Both the position numbers and the translations under genes were made by a program. A stretch of DNA of 64,000 bases from Dryococelus australis (lineage: Eukaryota > Arthropoda > Insecta > Phasmatodea > Phasmatidae), in contig CM056994.1 in the NCBI GenBank assembly GCA_029891345.1, positions 227,891,991 to 227,955,990 on the forward strand, written 5' to 3'. Under the pieces are notes generated by a model. It searched no databases. It worked only from the letters and a program-made list of their open reading frames with translations, and was not told the DNA's origin. Numbering within the stretch: the stretch's first letter is position 1; every line of letters starts with the position of its first letter. Shown one piece after another: positions 11,940 to 23,386 of the stretch.

Positions 11940-12945
11940 CGAGAATGTCAACAGAAATTCTACTACCTGAATTTAAGGGTAGGCCATACCCTAAGTCTTA
12001 ATATCTGAGTGCGAGAAGGAAATGAGGGAACACCTCATACCCCTGAAACAATAGGTAGGCCAAGCACGCCAATTGGTGGGGTAAATATGGGGAATTCATT
12101 AAAGGATGGCCCCAGTTCCTAACTAAACTCTGCACACATTTCATAGGCCACGAGGTCCTGTCAGGTTTCATCACGGACTTCCACTCGTGAACCCAAACGC
12201 CTGATAAGGAAGTAGAGCTGTTTATACACCAGAAGGAACACATTCATAAAAGAATTCATCCTGAGCACAGTGAAGGACAAAGGGTTATGGCGTTTTCCAC
12301 TTACTTGAAAGCGATTGCATTGGGTGCGCCCCAATAACTAGAAAAGTGCAAGTATCACATGACTGCCCGGAGCGAGTGCGGTGTTTACATCGGACGCTGC
12401 CATATTGCACTGAAAAGCCGCACTCATTGCACTCGGCGCGAGTTCCAGTACGTGGAAGACGCAAAACTCGGCCGGTGCACACCCAGTGCAGTCCAGTGCA
12501 GTAAGTGGAAAACGCCATTAGGAGTATCACCCACACCCTTTTGCCCTCTTTCAAAAAACTTCTGTTAATTCCACGGCTGCAGACAGTCAAGGAATTAGCA
12601 GGAAGCGTGAGGGAAATACAGATGAATAGCACCTCCTATCTGGGAAGAACACGCTGGCACGTGCCAACAAGGTCACAGCCCGGCTCCCTTCCCCAGGCCA
12701 CCCACACAGCGAGACATGACCCTTCCCCCACCCGCTGTCCCCTTGCCTCGCTGTTGACATTGCCCAGGCCGGCACTTAAACAGAGACTGCCCGACATGGC
12801 AACCGCAGGAGCTGAGAATCCCTCCTCCCCGTCCTCAGAATGCGCAACCCTGCGACAGAGGCGAGATTCATTCCTCGGGCAAATAGAAATCCTGAAGAGC
12901 AACATACCACGGTTAGTGCAAGCCCACTTTGCCTTAGGCAAATGA
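11940..12945 (+). pseudogene. gag: gag domain of element B, interrupted by a MITE
   Basis: The domain starts with ILLPEFKGRPY, matching LPEFTGRP in element C and LPNFSGLP in element D. It is decayed up to 12287, then split by a 230-bp insertion, and resumes at about 12518 with THTLLPSFKKLLLIPRLQTV, which matches HTLLPSFRNSLASPKPQTM of element D. The open frame from 12505 reaches a stop at 12945 and includes a proline-serine-rich linker and a Glu/Arg-rich end (CATLRQRRDSFLGQIEIL). The segment after the MITE is among the least damaged coding pieces in the window. Confidence 0.65.
12288..12517. mobile_element. 230-bp MITE, PIF/Harbinger-like, in gag of element B
   Basis: Perfect 18-bp terminal inverted repeats, TGGCGTTTTCCACTTACT, bound the element. 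It is flanked by a TTA direct repeat at 12285-12287 and 12518-12520. A 3-bp TTA/TAA target duplication is typical of PIF/Harbinger elements. No ORF of transposase size fits. Perfect TIRs in a badly decayed gag suggest insertion after the gag began to decay. Confidence 0.85.
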
Positions 12946-14427
12946 GAGTGAGACAGAGCCCACGACAGGACTCAAACCCAAGACTCCCAATATGAAGTCT
13001 AAACGAACATCGTAAGGACGGAACCCCACGAGGTAACCCAACCACGACCACCCAAGAGGCGGGCGAGGCACACACCATGACCTCAGGTCAGTAGAACAGA
13101 AACACAGGACTCTGGACGGGTAGACTCACCCCCTCCCATATCCCTTCAAACGTATCCCTGTCAGTCATACAGAGGAGTGTCCCTGCAGATATTGCCTTCC
13201 ACACCAAGCTCATTAGTACCTGACTTAACCAGACACCAAAATAGACCACAAAGAACAATTACTGAAAGATCATGGCGTAGCCCTGCCGATAGGGTTAGTA
13301 TAGGAAGGCACCCTGTAGGCAGTAACATCAAGTAGGCAAGTGAACATCCAGCCAACCCCAAGGTTGTGGACAGTCAGCCACAGACTCCCCTTGTTTCACC
13401 CCTTGTTGCACCCCTGGCTGTCAAAAGCCACGAAATTCATAAGACGACCCCCTCCGAATGGTGAACACGTATCCCCAGCCTTCGCTCCTGTACCGAAGGA
13501 AGCACTGCCCACGGAAACCGACCTTGACGAGGCAACCTGTCCACTACCCCAAGGCTCAGTTCCAACCCCTCCACCTCCAGAGGACATGGAAATGTTGAAG
13601 GAATGGGACACAAGGTCAAGCACCCTGCTACCACTCCCATCCTTCCCAATCCTTACCAACAAGGGTCAAGATGAACAAGTGATTGGAGGAAGCCCACCAT
13701 GCACCACGAGAGCAAACACTGCTTTGGTCAACCAGGCGACCAATGCCAAGGGAGAAACAGTAGCTGCCCACCGTGCACCATGAGAGCAAACATGCTTTGG
13801 TCAACCAGGCGACCAATGCCAAGGGAGAAACAGTAGCTGAAGAGGCAACGAAACGGGTAACATGTGCCGCAAAGGGTGTTGAAACGGTTTACCGGACGCC
13901 CGAGAGCATCTGCGCTGTCGTTACAGCCCCTCCAATGCCAGGAGTGGAAAGCACCTGTGAGTACCGTGCCCCAACCGCCAAAGGGGAATGAGAGGGAAAG
14001 AGCCCACCTGTGTTGATGACATAGGCAACGACAAGAGTCACCCCACCGGCTGACAGCAACATCACCCAGGCCGCCGTACTAGGGCTGCTACCTGTAGCTG
14101 TCCCGCCATGCCGAGCTACCCCACTGCATGCCAGGCGCACACTCTAAATGCTGGGACATAAGGAAACATCTTGAAGAGCACCCATGGCGTTCAGATGGCC
14201 ATCAACAACAGCGACTCCAAAATATAAAAGAGGACGACCATCAAAGCGAAGCCTCAGCAAGCGCCATTGTCCAACAACACCAACAACTGAGTGAGTACTT
14301 GGCTGAGGCCAACTTTGACTACTATCCCATGCTAGAACAGTTAGATAAAATGAAACTAGCATGGAGAACAAAGAGTAAGAGAGTGCAAAAACTCATGACA
14401 GCTAGTCTAGTAGGGAAGGTTAGGTGA
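12946..14427 (+). pseudogene. Unidentified coding remnants downstream of gag, element B
   Basis: Open frames at 13340-13783, 13773-13991 and 14128-14427 are rich in Pro, Thr, Glu and Gln. The last has an amphipathic stretch (EQLDKMKLAWRTKSKRVQKL) that looks like a coiled-coil or basic helix. I recognise no domain. By position these may be the C-terminal part of gag or a spacer ORF before a lost pol. A 74-bp tandem duplication lies inside (13693-13839). Confidence 0.3.
13693..13839 (+). repeat. Tandem duplication, 2 x 73-74 bp
   Basis: Two adjacent copies, 13693-13766 and 13767-13839, both run from CCCACC(A/G)TGCACCA to AACAGTAGCTG. They differ by a few substitutions and one base in length, so the second copy shifts the reading frame. 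It is a recent local duplication. Confidence 0.9.
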
Positions 14428-16679
14428 CAAAAGATGCCCCAAAATAAAAATCGTAACCTGGTTAGCTAGGCAGTGTGTCAAGATCATTAGTTTGCCCCCA
14501 AAAAGATATAAAAGAAAATAAACCGCAAAGTTGTATAAATGTGTATTTGTTAGAATAGGAAATTTTAAGGTTAGGAATTCAGAACGCATTGCCAAGAAAA
14601 GAGGTCCTACAGTAATAAGTCCCCTTCTAGAATGTAAACTTTCCTCCTGACAATGGGCACCCTTAACATAGATGTAGAGATTTTGAATGTCTTGCTTTTG
14701 TAAAAACTTTGGTCCCTTGTTTGCCATTCACAATACAAAGGAAAATTATCATAGCGTCAATCCCTAACAAGTTGAACAGTTCATGCCTGATCGGCCCTAC
14801 CTCACTATGAGTGCTCACGTAAAATGCTAAATGATGATTAATGTAAGATTGTTTTGTTGTGAAATGTACTCATAGGACACAATTAAAGTAGAGTCACAAA
14901 ACTCGGTGAGCACCGTTAGGAAGAGTCACACACATAAATGAAGCCTATCAGCAGGCCTGTGAACACACGCAACCTAATCTTCACTATTCTTAACAATGCA
15001 TCACTGGTGACATTGCCTTAGTATCATATGTAATTTGCAGTAAGAGCACGAGGCGAAAACTCGCTGTGAGCATGCCGTAACCCACTGCCCAGGAAATTCC
15101 CGGCCTTACTAAAAACGCAAATTATAATAATTGCGCTGTATATAGTAACCAAGAGGGACAAGTGTAAAACCAAAATGTACATAAATGTAGGAAATAAGTT
15201 TGAGAGAAGTTAGTGTTAGAAAACTAAAGGAAAAGTAAGTAATTATGTTTCCAGAAATAAGCTAGAAAATTAGAGTGACTTAGATATCCCAGTAAAGATA
15301 TGTCTGGTAAAGTAAGCATGAACAATGTTCCCCATGTAAGATAAAGTTGTAGTTTAAGTAAATGATGTCACACTGTACATATGTTGTGTACCCAGCCAGT
15401 AGTGCGGCATAGTAAAGCTAGGATAACTCTAAAAAGGAAATAAGTTGTTCCCCCAATAACGTGAATAGGGAAAGAAGTGGTTTGTAAATAGAGAGTTGTA
15501 GACTGGGAGAATTTCTTATGAGCCCCTTAAAAGTGCAATGACAGCCAAGGCCTAAGAGCTGTAAGTGAAACATATTCAGATAGGGGAACTAATAAGAACA
15601 TGTGTACATAGTTTTGCCTAGATGGCTAATTAGAGCACGTAAAAATATTACCTAATACTCATTCAAATGTCAATTATAAAATTAAACTGCAAGTAAACAG
15701 TGTCTTACAAGTTGATAATTATAAAGTGTAAAGAAGCCTTCAGTGTTCTGCATCTTTACTTGTAGGGGATACCGGTGACTTGATAGAGCGTAATACTATT
15801 AATGTAAAGAACTCACTTTCCTTTTTCACACGTAAAATATTTACCTTGCGACAACATTGGCTTGAAGCAGACAAGTTAAAATTGTCCCGCATGGACCACG
15901 GTAAGCATCCCTTTGCTAGTCCTTGCAAATGGGACTATCTTTTAGTTACACTTTTACCTCGAGATGAGAGGAAAATATTTTAATGCATTAAAAAAATTTA
16001 ATTCAAAGAATTTGTACCATGCAATGTATTAAAAATTAATTCAGCTTTCACTTTATGTGAGCTGACACTGAAGCTAGGAAAGCTAGGCTTCGAAACCAAA
16101 ATACCTTGCTCCCATAAAATTCAGCCTCAGACTCTCCTCCATGCTGTAAGGTAAGAATGAACAGGCTGCTTGGGTTGAGATACCATGCAGCCCCCCCCCC
16201 CCCCCCCCCAACCAGCAACAGACGGGAAGAGAGAGAGTCAGAAGAGGGAGAGGGAAAAGGCCGTTAACACAGTGACATTGAGCAGATGCCGCCCGGCAGA
16301 TAGACAGCTTCCGCAGCCCAGCTGGCCACGCAAGCCACAGAAGAGGTGTGAGTCCAGAACAGGAACCGATGCCTACCGCCACTAGGACTACGGCTTAGTC
16401 CCGATGCCTGAATAAGAAATAATCTAACTTGAGATAGGTCTACGTTGCTTCAGGGGGTGGGCAATTGACACACACACAATTTTTACTGCAGCACGCCTGC
16501 GTACTTTACTCGAAAACTTTGCTCCATCAGGAAGCGCTGAGAGCATTTCAGGCAAGTCTAAAGAGGCAGACAATTATTTCTATGGCTACATGGTTGACTC
16601 CACGCGTTCAAAAACTACAGACACGTAAATAATGAACGTGAATAATTATGGAATTGTACTACCCACTCAGAAATTAGCA
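14428..16679. other. No supported gene inside element B
   Basis: Noncoding, A-rich sequence. It contains a run of about 22 C residues at 16189-16210. No RT, RNase H or integrase motif was found in any frame, although pol would be expected here. Confidence 0.5.
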
Positions 16680-17470
16680 TGCGGTCACCACCCCTATAAA
16701 CAAAGTTTGTTTTATCCACCAAGTCACGGACATGCCAGAGCAGATAAAGAAGTTAACAGCGACACCGTAGGATGGCAGCACCCCTGCGACCAGTGACATC
16801 ATAGGCAATGAGCCTCCATCCAGGGTGATAAGAAATGCGTGGCGGCGCCCGCTACCCTGAAATAATCTACCACTGTGATCGAAGGCTACCAACCCCCGCA
16901 CTTCTGCGACAGCGACAAAGCTGAGATTTCGATTATATAAGGAGAGCCAAAAATGCTTTTACAAGAGTTTGTCGCCCAACAATCGCAGAGGTGGGGGGAG
17001 CTCTCCTGGGTCTGAACAAGGCCAATTTCTCCAAGCCTGAAGAAGGTTCTCTCCATCTTTAGCAGCTTGAAAAGGCTCTCAGCTCCAGCAGCCGGTAGAC
17101 GGCTCTTCAGCACCTACCCCGCAGCCCACGGAGAAAACCCCAGAGGGAAAATCCAGAGGTAACCCAGATGCCTACACCACTGCATCCCTATACTCAAGTC
17201 ATTCCTTGACTTCTGCGATAGAAGGCCGGTTCGACGTCCCTTATGAACATAAATCACCCCTCATCTATGATGCTGAAAATCGTGAAAATTGAGCTAGTTG
17301 AGAATTTCACTTTGAAAGTTGCAATACAATTCAGGTTCACCTTCACCTGACGTAATAATCTATTGAATTAATTATTTGAACTTTAGTATCCATTATACTG
17401 AAACACTATCCCCACTGTTTTCCGAAGTGTCAATAAACACGCTTAGTAAAATATAATACTTTGGTGAGGT
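16680..17470 (+). repeat. Possible second LTR-like promoter region
   Basis: A TATA box context, GATTATATAAGGAGAGCC at about 16930-16947, lies some 480 bp upstream of GTGTCAATAAACAC at about 17427-17440, a poly(A) signal in a short inverted context. That spacing resembles an LTR. No matching copy was found in the window, so this is a guess. Confidence 0.25.
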
Positions 17471-18060
17471 AGTCATTTCTCATTCCCCATTCACTTTTGT
17501 AATTGATTAATTTTGCATTGTCAATTTATCATTAAATTACGGCTCACAATACCAATTACACGACCTCTGTAGAGTACAACCGAGTGGGGTGAACCTTTTA
17601 GGTTTCCTGGAGCCTACATAAGGTCTGAGTAAGTCCAGAACTCCTGGGGCATGTCCAGTACACACAAACATACCTACAGCAGTACTCTGACATTAGCAAG
17701 TCATGTCTCACATGCAGCGCCTCGGAGTGACTGAGCAAGACACTCCTCTGAAGACTGTACTCCAACGATTAGGATAAGAGTGAGCAAATCCATTCAGTGG
17801 TATCTAGATAGTATCTAGTGAAATAATAAATTATTGTATTTATTATTTTCTTTATATTTTTATATTATCTTTGACATTGAGAATACCGATGCCTAAGGGA
17901 CGGGGACAAGACAGTCGTATTTGTTGCCTAGCTCGACGAGCCCTGCAGCAGAGTTACACAATAACAGGAAATTCCTCCAGTTAAACACCCTAGTGAACAT
18001 GTGTCACATCTCCCCCTACCTAAGAGCTGCAATACCCGGTATAGAAGTTCCCTCAATAAA
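17471..18060. other. No supported gene
   Basis: Short repeats near 17800-17840 (GTATCTAGATAGTATCTAG) and AT-rich runs. Nothing else is recognised before the second LTR of element B. Confidence 0.4.
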
Positions 18061-18700
18061 TGAACACTAGAATACTTATTTGGATAAGCTATTAGGAATT
18101 TGTTGGTCGTGGACCAATTATGAGCACGTGAGTTATCTAATCCCACCCAAGCCCCCTACCACGTGTAGAATCCGCACCGCTGCCGGGAAAGTACTAGACA
18201 TTATCATCTAGCCCAAGCCCGCGTGTAAACCCCGGATAGCCTCCCGTACCCTTGACTTCATACCTGCTCGTAAGCCCACGAGGCCAATCCTGTATAGATG
18301 CCCAGGAAGCGAATAAGAGGCGGAGTAGGACGCTGTCCAGGACCACATCTCAAACCCGCTATTTCATTATTGTTGGCAACTTCGTACTCATTTAACTTAA
18401 TTTCATTGCTGACAGCTGGTGTCCCGTATTTTGAAGGCCTTCACGGTGAGCAACATCAAGCACCCTGGGAGGGAGTCAGCCACAATCACGTTCACCTTAG
18501 GGTTTGATTCCCCTCCAACCACTCAAAACTCTTCTACCAGATGGTATCCCATCATGTACTCCAACGTGGCTGAAACCCCGACCTACCAGGCAAAATCCCC
18601 TTTTTGAAACTCAGAGCCAACCCAATTAAATGCCATAGGGAAATCAGCACTCATACCCCATTTCCTCTATATTCTTCATAGAGTGAGTGAGAGTGAGAGA
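18061..18700 (+). repeat. 3' LTR of element B
   Basis: A direct copy of 10624-11355, missing about 50 bp of the proline-rich linker near its start. It keeps the conserved LDFIPARKPTRP tail peptide and the TATA-like GTATAGATGCCCAGG. It ends in an impure GAGTGAGA repeat and merges into GA/GGT-rich simple sequence (18680-18780). Confidence 0.75.
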
Positions 18701-18924
18701 GAGTGGTGGGGGGAGAGAGGGTGTTGGTGGTGGTGGGAGAGAGGGAGAAGGGGGAAGAGAGAGAGAGAAAAAAAAGGGGGGGATGCACGCATGCACATCA
18801 GTGTTTTTAGTGGCTCAGACACTATTTTCAAAATCAAGGCCATGTAAATATTTCAGGTTAGTGAACCTTACAATTCAGAACATTTTACTGACTACATCCG
18901 AAGTTGATGCTCTGAGTCCTACCT

Positions 18925-18990
18925 CCATGATGCAGTTGATTGCACGCTACCTTAATTTCAAGAGTTTTCCTGAATTCGAATCCCAGGTAA
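18925..18990 (+). repeat. Possible tRNA-derived SINE head
   Basis: GATGCAGTTGATTGCACGC resembles a decayed A box. About 35 bases on, CCTGAATTCGAATCCCAGG resembles a tRNA T arm with a B box (consensus GGTTCGAATCC). The distance fits a tRNA. It is not a functional tRNA, because the D stem and acceptor do not pair. It could be coincidence. Confidence 0.3.
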
Positions 18991-20911
18991 ATCACCCGTG
19001 TATTTTAATAGTCTTCGTACTGTTTCACATGTTTTTGGTTTCCTCTGTAATGATATTGTTGTCAATGAGACATAAATTCCTACATACTATCTAAGCTTGT
19101 AATAACTTGCACTAAAATTATTTGCACCCATGTAGAGAAAAGTATGCTCATTATTTATCATTAACTTCTTGTTCTCATTCAGTTGCAACTGACTACTGGC
19201 TTCAGGAGTTAGGGTGACCTACATAATCCACTCTCTCAAACAGCAACCCAACCGGGAAGCATAAGAAATTCCTCCTGCAGGTTTAACAACTGTTTGTTTA
19301 AAGCATGGCAGACATTTTAAACCTGGGGTGATAACTGCTCTCTTTCTGCACTTTTCTGCTTCATTTATAGTTTTATTCTTTTAACCCAACCTTTCTGCTT
19401 CTGGGAGAAACACAAAAATTTAAACTACAAAATTTTCTGCCAAAAAAATAGATCTTCACATGGCACATAAGTTTATCTCATTGTATTTCACATTTGAAAT
19501 AACATGAGTGCAAGGAACAGAAAGTACAATACACACACTACATATTTGAGAAAATTGTTAAATAATTAGGAAAATGAATAAAAATGAAAGGGGTTTGGCA
19601 GTTCGCTTTCAATGCTGTTCACTTACTAGAAAATTGTGCCTCAATTGAAGATAAAGTTAGTGAAAGGCAGAGATTACAGTCATACAGCACACACGGTGCG
19701 ATAACATGACTTTATACACATGCGTCATTAACTAACATGGCAGTGTGTCCGAGTTGGCATCAGAGAAAAAGTGGCTGAACTACCACTGTCATATGGGATA
19801 TCATTTGGTGGTTTCATGCAGAAAATTTCCACACTGATGTCTTTTTTTGTGAGTGAGTGAGAGAAGAGATTTGGGTTGCTCTTAACAGCGAGGTCTTAAC
19901 AGCAGATTGTCTCTTTTGTGCAAGAGAGAAATGCTATTCATACTGATTGTCTGGTCTGACAAAGTTATCTTACCAACAGAAATGAAGTTCACAAAAGGGG
20001 GGTCAAGGAAATGCTTAACAGCTGCTGGGCAAAGGGAAATGGAAGGGGGTGGGGGAGAGAAGACTGGCAACATGACATGGGAATGATTCTGTTGTGGAAG
20101 ACAGAGTAAGGAACTTGTGCCAGTCACAATGGAAATTTACTTGTGATACCCTGTTATTTGGGACCATGAAATGCATGTCTATCATGGTTTGTTTTTCCTC
20201 CAGCCCATTCAGACGTTTTGTCAATACCGGGTTTCCCCCCCCCCCCCCCCCAAGAGTAGCATGGTCACTGTGATTCACCAATAATTTTTAACTTTTCTGC
20301 GACCGCTTAAAGCTGCTGCTTATTTAGGCAGTTATACTCCAATTACAGTTACTTCACACTTTTCGAAACAAGCCTTTGTAAAATTACCTCACTGTCCTTG
20401 TTTTAAACAAACCACACAAAACAAACACTTAATATTAATAATGTTATTAACATTAAAGTATTCTAATTTTGATCAAATGGAACTTTCATTTGTATATCAC
20501 CTCTAAATTATAATAATTGTTTCCTAACAAATATGAAATAAAAACGGCGAGAACAGTGCTGCGTTGGCAACAACTAGTAAGAGATACTGTAAAATGTTAT
20601 TAAACTGAGTTATGCTGATATGTTATTGGTAAAGTAAACATGTCCTATTTCAATATTCACATTTTACGTATAAATAGTAAAAACAAATTTCATTGTTGTG
20701 TAATATAAATATTTCTCATTTTGCAGCCAGATAAGCAAAAAAAAATCTGTGCATAGGTCCTAGACTCTTTGCGCTTTTTTCCATGATGATAAAAACTGTA
20801 GGTTGAGCATGCCATTTCTTTTTTTATGAATTCTTTGCTTTTTTTTCTCTACATTTGTTAAGTTGCTTATCGCTTGCAGAAAAGGACAATTCTGTACAAT
20901 TTTTCACAAAT
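18991..20911. other. No supported gene; intergenic
   Basis: No coding motif. It holds a run of 17 or so C residues at about 20234-20251. A stretch at about 20405-20530 is similar to 38300-38420 (both include ACATTAAARTATTCTA), an unidentified dispersed repeat. Confidence 0.4.
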
Positions 20912-21084
20912 ACAGTGAAACCCTGTTAAAACTTTTCAGGAAAATACTGAAAAAAGTGTGCTTATTAAGCAGGAGAACTTCTTAAAAGGATAAAATTATG
21001 TATTTGTAATAGAAAAAGTGCAAACTTTTTAAAGCTTACTAAGCAGGAAAACTTCTTAACAGAAAACTTTTTCAGAGGGTTTTA
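20912..21084. mobile_element. Short pogo/Tigger-like MITE
   Basis: The left end CAGTGAAACCCTGTTAAAAC and the reverse complement of the right end (TAGTAAAACCCTCTGAAAAA) match imperfectly, and TA flanks both ends. CAGTRAAACCC is a typical start for pogo/Tigger-group Tc1/mariner elements. Inside, TTACTAAGCAGGAAAACTTCTTAA is an echo of ATTAAGCAGGAGAACTTCTTAA. At about 175 bp it is non-autonomous. Confidence 0.5.
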
Positions 21085-22056
21085 CTATATTAAATAACAG
21101 TATATGAATTGATGATCCATAACCAAAACCAGAGTTTGTTGTTAAATACTTAAATATTAAATTTATATTTAGATGTGATGGCGGGATGGTTACAACGTCG
21201 AAGTTAGCAAAATTAGCGACATAATTAATTCCTTAATTCCTAGGGGTTAAATTTTTTCTTATCGCAAAAAATAATTACGGTTTGTACAGGTACTGCCAAC
21301 CTACCTAGTTAAGTGACAAAGTTGTTAGAAATGTGTTTTTCACTTCAGATGTAAATATATTTCAATGTGTGTCATGTTTGTTGGCCGATGAAGTTCAGTT
21401 CAAATGAAATGGTCAAATGGCCATTCCAAGATCCTTACATTGGTTTCATGTGTGAAGACGAGTTTCGGATGTACAAAGTTTGTTTCTAGCCATGAACGAC
21501 ATTTATGCCTGATAATTATTTAAATACATCAGTTTATACATCAAAACTTTGTTTTGAAATACATTTATGTAACATTCTTAGATATTTCATTAAACTGAAT
21601 ATTTTTCAAAACCCAAATGCATAAAAATAATAAAAACAAGCTGCCTCAAAATCATTGATAATGTTAGCCAATAGTCACAATCTTGTTTGTAGCTGCAAAA
21701 GTTATGTAATTAAATAAGCCAGACAAGTAGTGTGCTCCTCCAATTTCATCTTTTTTGTTGTACTGGATATTTGTTTGTTTTAATATTTATTCTAGTTAAG
21801 GCCCTCCTTTCACTGAGTATCTTGACATCTTATACTTCTCCCTCATCTACACAGCTAAACAGTCACTGCTAAATTTACATTAATGCGCAATATTGTGAAC
21901 TAACACAAAATGAACCATTAAAAATGATATTGCCAACTGTTGTGAACATTAACCATGTTACAATGTTACACTCTTTGAAATATGCTAACATAGTTGGGAC
22001 AGCTGAAGAACATAAACAAAGCATTTGGCAGTTGAAATATTATATTTCACATTATA
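21085..22056. other. No supported gene
   Basis: AT-rich intergenic DNA. Short frames only; no repeat partner in the window was noticed. Confidence 0.4.
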
Positions 22057-22841
22057 TTGATTTTGTTTACATGTAACAGATGGATCCATTATCAATACCT
22101 GGAAGTAAAGTTAAGAAGAGCTTCAGAAAAGTTGGAGAACTGTGATATACCCCTGGTGGTCCCATATCATGAAGGCCTCAGTAAACTCAGAACCATACTC
22201 CACTCTGGATACAAACTTCTGGCTTCCTCACCACAAACACAAGACCTGTTCTCCAAACTACCCAGACTGTTCTTCAAAGGCCACCTAAACTCCACAACAA
22301 ACTGGTTTGTCCAAAGCAGCAGCCTACCACAAATGCCAACCTGACTATGGTCCCCGGAGGATCCTACCCCGCAATAGCTCACACTGTGGCTTCTGTGCCA
22401 TCCAGCAGCCCTCAACTTCTTTCAATAGCAGACTGACTAGCCATATACATATACCCCATGCAAGGAAACTACAACTATGCAACAGAAAATCTGATTTATC
22501 AACTACAGTGCCAACACTGTAATGCAGAATACATCAGCCTCACCACTAATACACTCAGGCATAGAATGAGTGGCCACAGAGCAGACACCAAACAAGCCAT
22601 AGCTGGTCACATCAATAACCTATATAACAAACCAGTTGCAGCTAATGCATCATCACACAACAAAGATTTTGATTCCTACTACAGTAGCAGAGTTGTGAGA
22701 GCCCTACCACCTTCAAGCAATAGCTCACCAATTTATAACAAAATCCAGGCAGCCTCTAGGTCTGAACATAAGATAATCACAGCTTCTAACTACACTCATC
22801 AGCTATACCAGCAATTTTTTAATTTTCCTTCTGCACTCTAG
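22057..22841 (+). pseudogene. Penelope-like element, 3' part with GIY-YIG-type endonuclease
   Basis: Two frames cover the end of a Penelope-like polyprotein. The first (22057-22344) has VVPYHEGLSKLRTILHSGYK, like the linker after the RT. The second (from 22458) has NLIYQLQCQHCNAEYISLT, then LRHRMSGHRAD: this matches the GIY-YIG layout N-x-I-Y-x-x-x-C-x-x-C-x-x-x-Y-I-G-x-T, except that Gly is Ser, followed by the conserved Arg and His-Arg block. Penelope-like elements use this nuclease to cut target DNA. A frameshift separates the two parts, and the RT core upstream is absent (5' truncation). Confidence 0.7.
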
Positions 22842-22910
22842 TTCACCACATGGCCACTAGGTTTACTACCAACAGCACCCTTCCACAACATTGTGGTGTC
22901 TTACAACTCG

Positions 22911-22965
22911 CCACCTGATGAAGCTGGCCTAGATAGTGAAACGTATCGATCATGTAACCATGTGG
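22911..22965 (+). ncRNA. Possible decayed hammerhead ribozyme in Penelope 3' region
   Basis: CTGATGA at 22915-22921 and GAAAC at 22938-22942 are the two conserved core blocks of a hammerhead, 16 bases apart. CCAC before and GTGG at 22962-22965 could close stem I. Stem II does not pair well and the nucleotide order at the cleavage site looks altered, so it is probably inactive. Hammerhead motifs are known in Penelope-like elements. Confidence 0.45.
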
Positions 22966-23386
22966 AAAATGTGTCGTACTTCTTTGTGTGTATGTGCATA
23001 TTGACAAGTACTACACTACGAGTTTGAATTCCTGTCCCTACAGTCATTAGAATTTGGTAATGCATCTACGGCAAAAAAAAAAAAATACAGTACTTCCTGA
23101 GCACTTCAAGCTTATGAATTCCTACTGCAGATTCATACGTGGAATTGGTTCCAAAATATGTAAAAAGAGAGAACTAATATTCTCCCCGAAATAAAGTGCA
23201 AATAATAATGTCTGAAGTGTGGCATTATTTTCTTATCTGGAGTGAGAATGAACTCCGTGCAAAGTGTTCATCGTGTGAAAATCTGATTTCTTAGGACAAG
23301 TATAAATCAAATTCAAACTTATAAAAACTCTTAACGAGTATTCGTTAGTTGAAAATAGGACGTACATTTTCATCTCTAACAAAATA
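22966..23386. other. No supported gene
   Basis: Contains an A run at about 23073-23085 that may mark an insertion end. Otherwise anonymous. Confidence 0.35.

Larger units (their letters stand above)
10624..18700 (+). mobile_element. Gypsy-type element B: two LTRs around a gag-only interior
   Basis: Two direct repeats, 10624-11355 and 18061-18700, share the same left border (T/C-GAACACYAGAATACTTATTTGG). A tRNA-Lys-like primer site follows the first. The interior of about 6.7 kb has a gag with PHD-like fingers but no reverse transcriptase or integrase that I can see. It is either a non-autonomous derivative that lost pol, or a composite of a 5' part and an unrelated stretch. A 230-bp MITE sits in the gag. 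Confidence 0.65.

Noticed and set aside
16189-16210. Poly(C) run, with others at about 20234 and 51967
   Set aside because: Simple homopolymers without associated structure; noted only as sequencing-prone sites.
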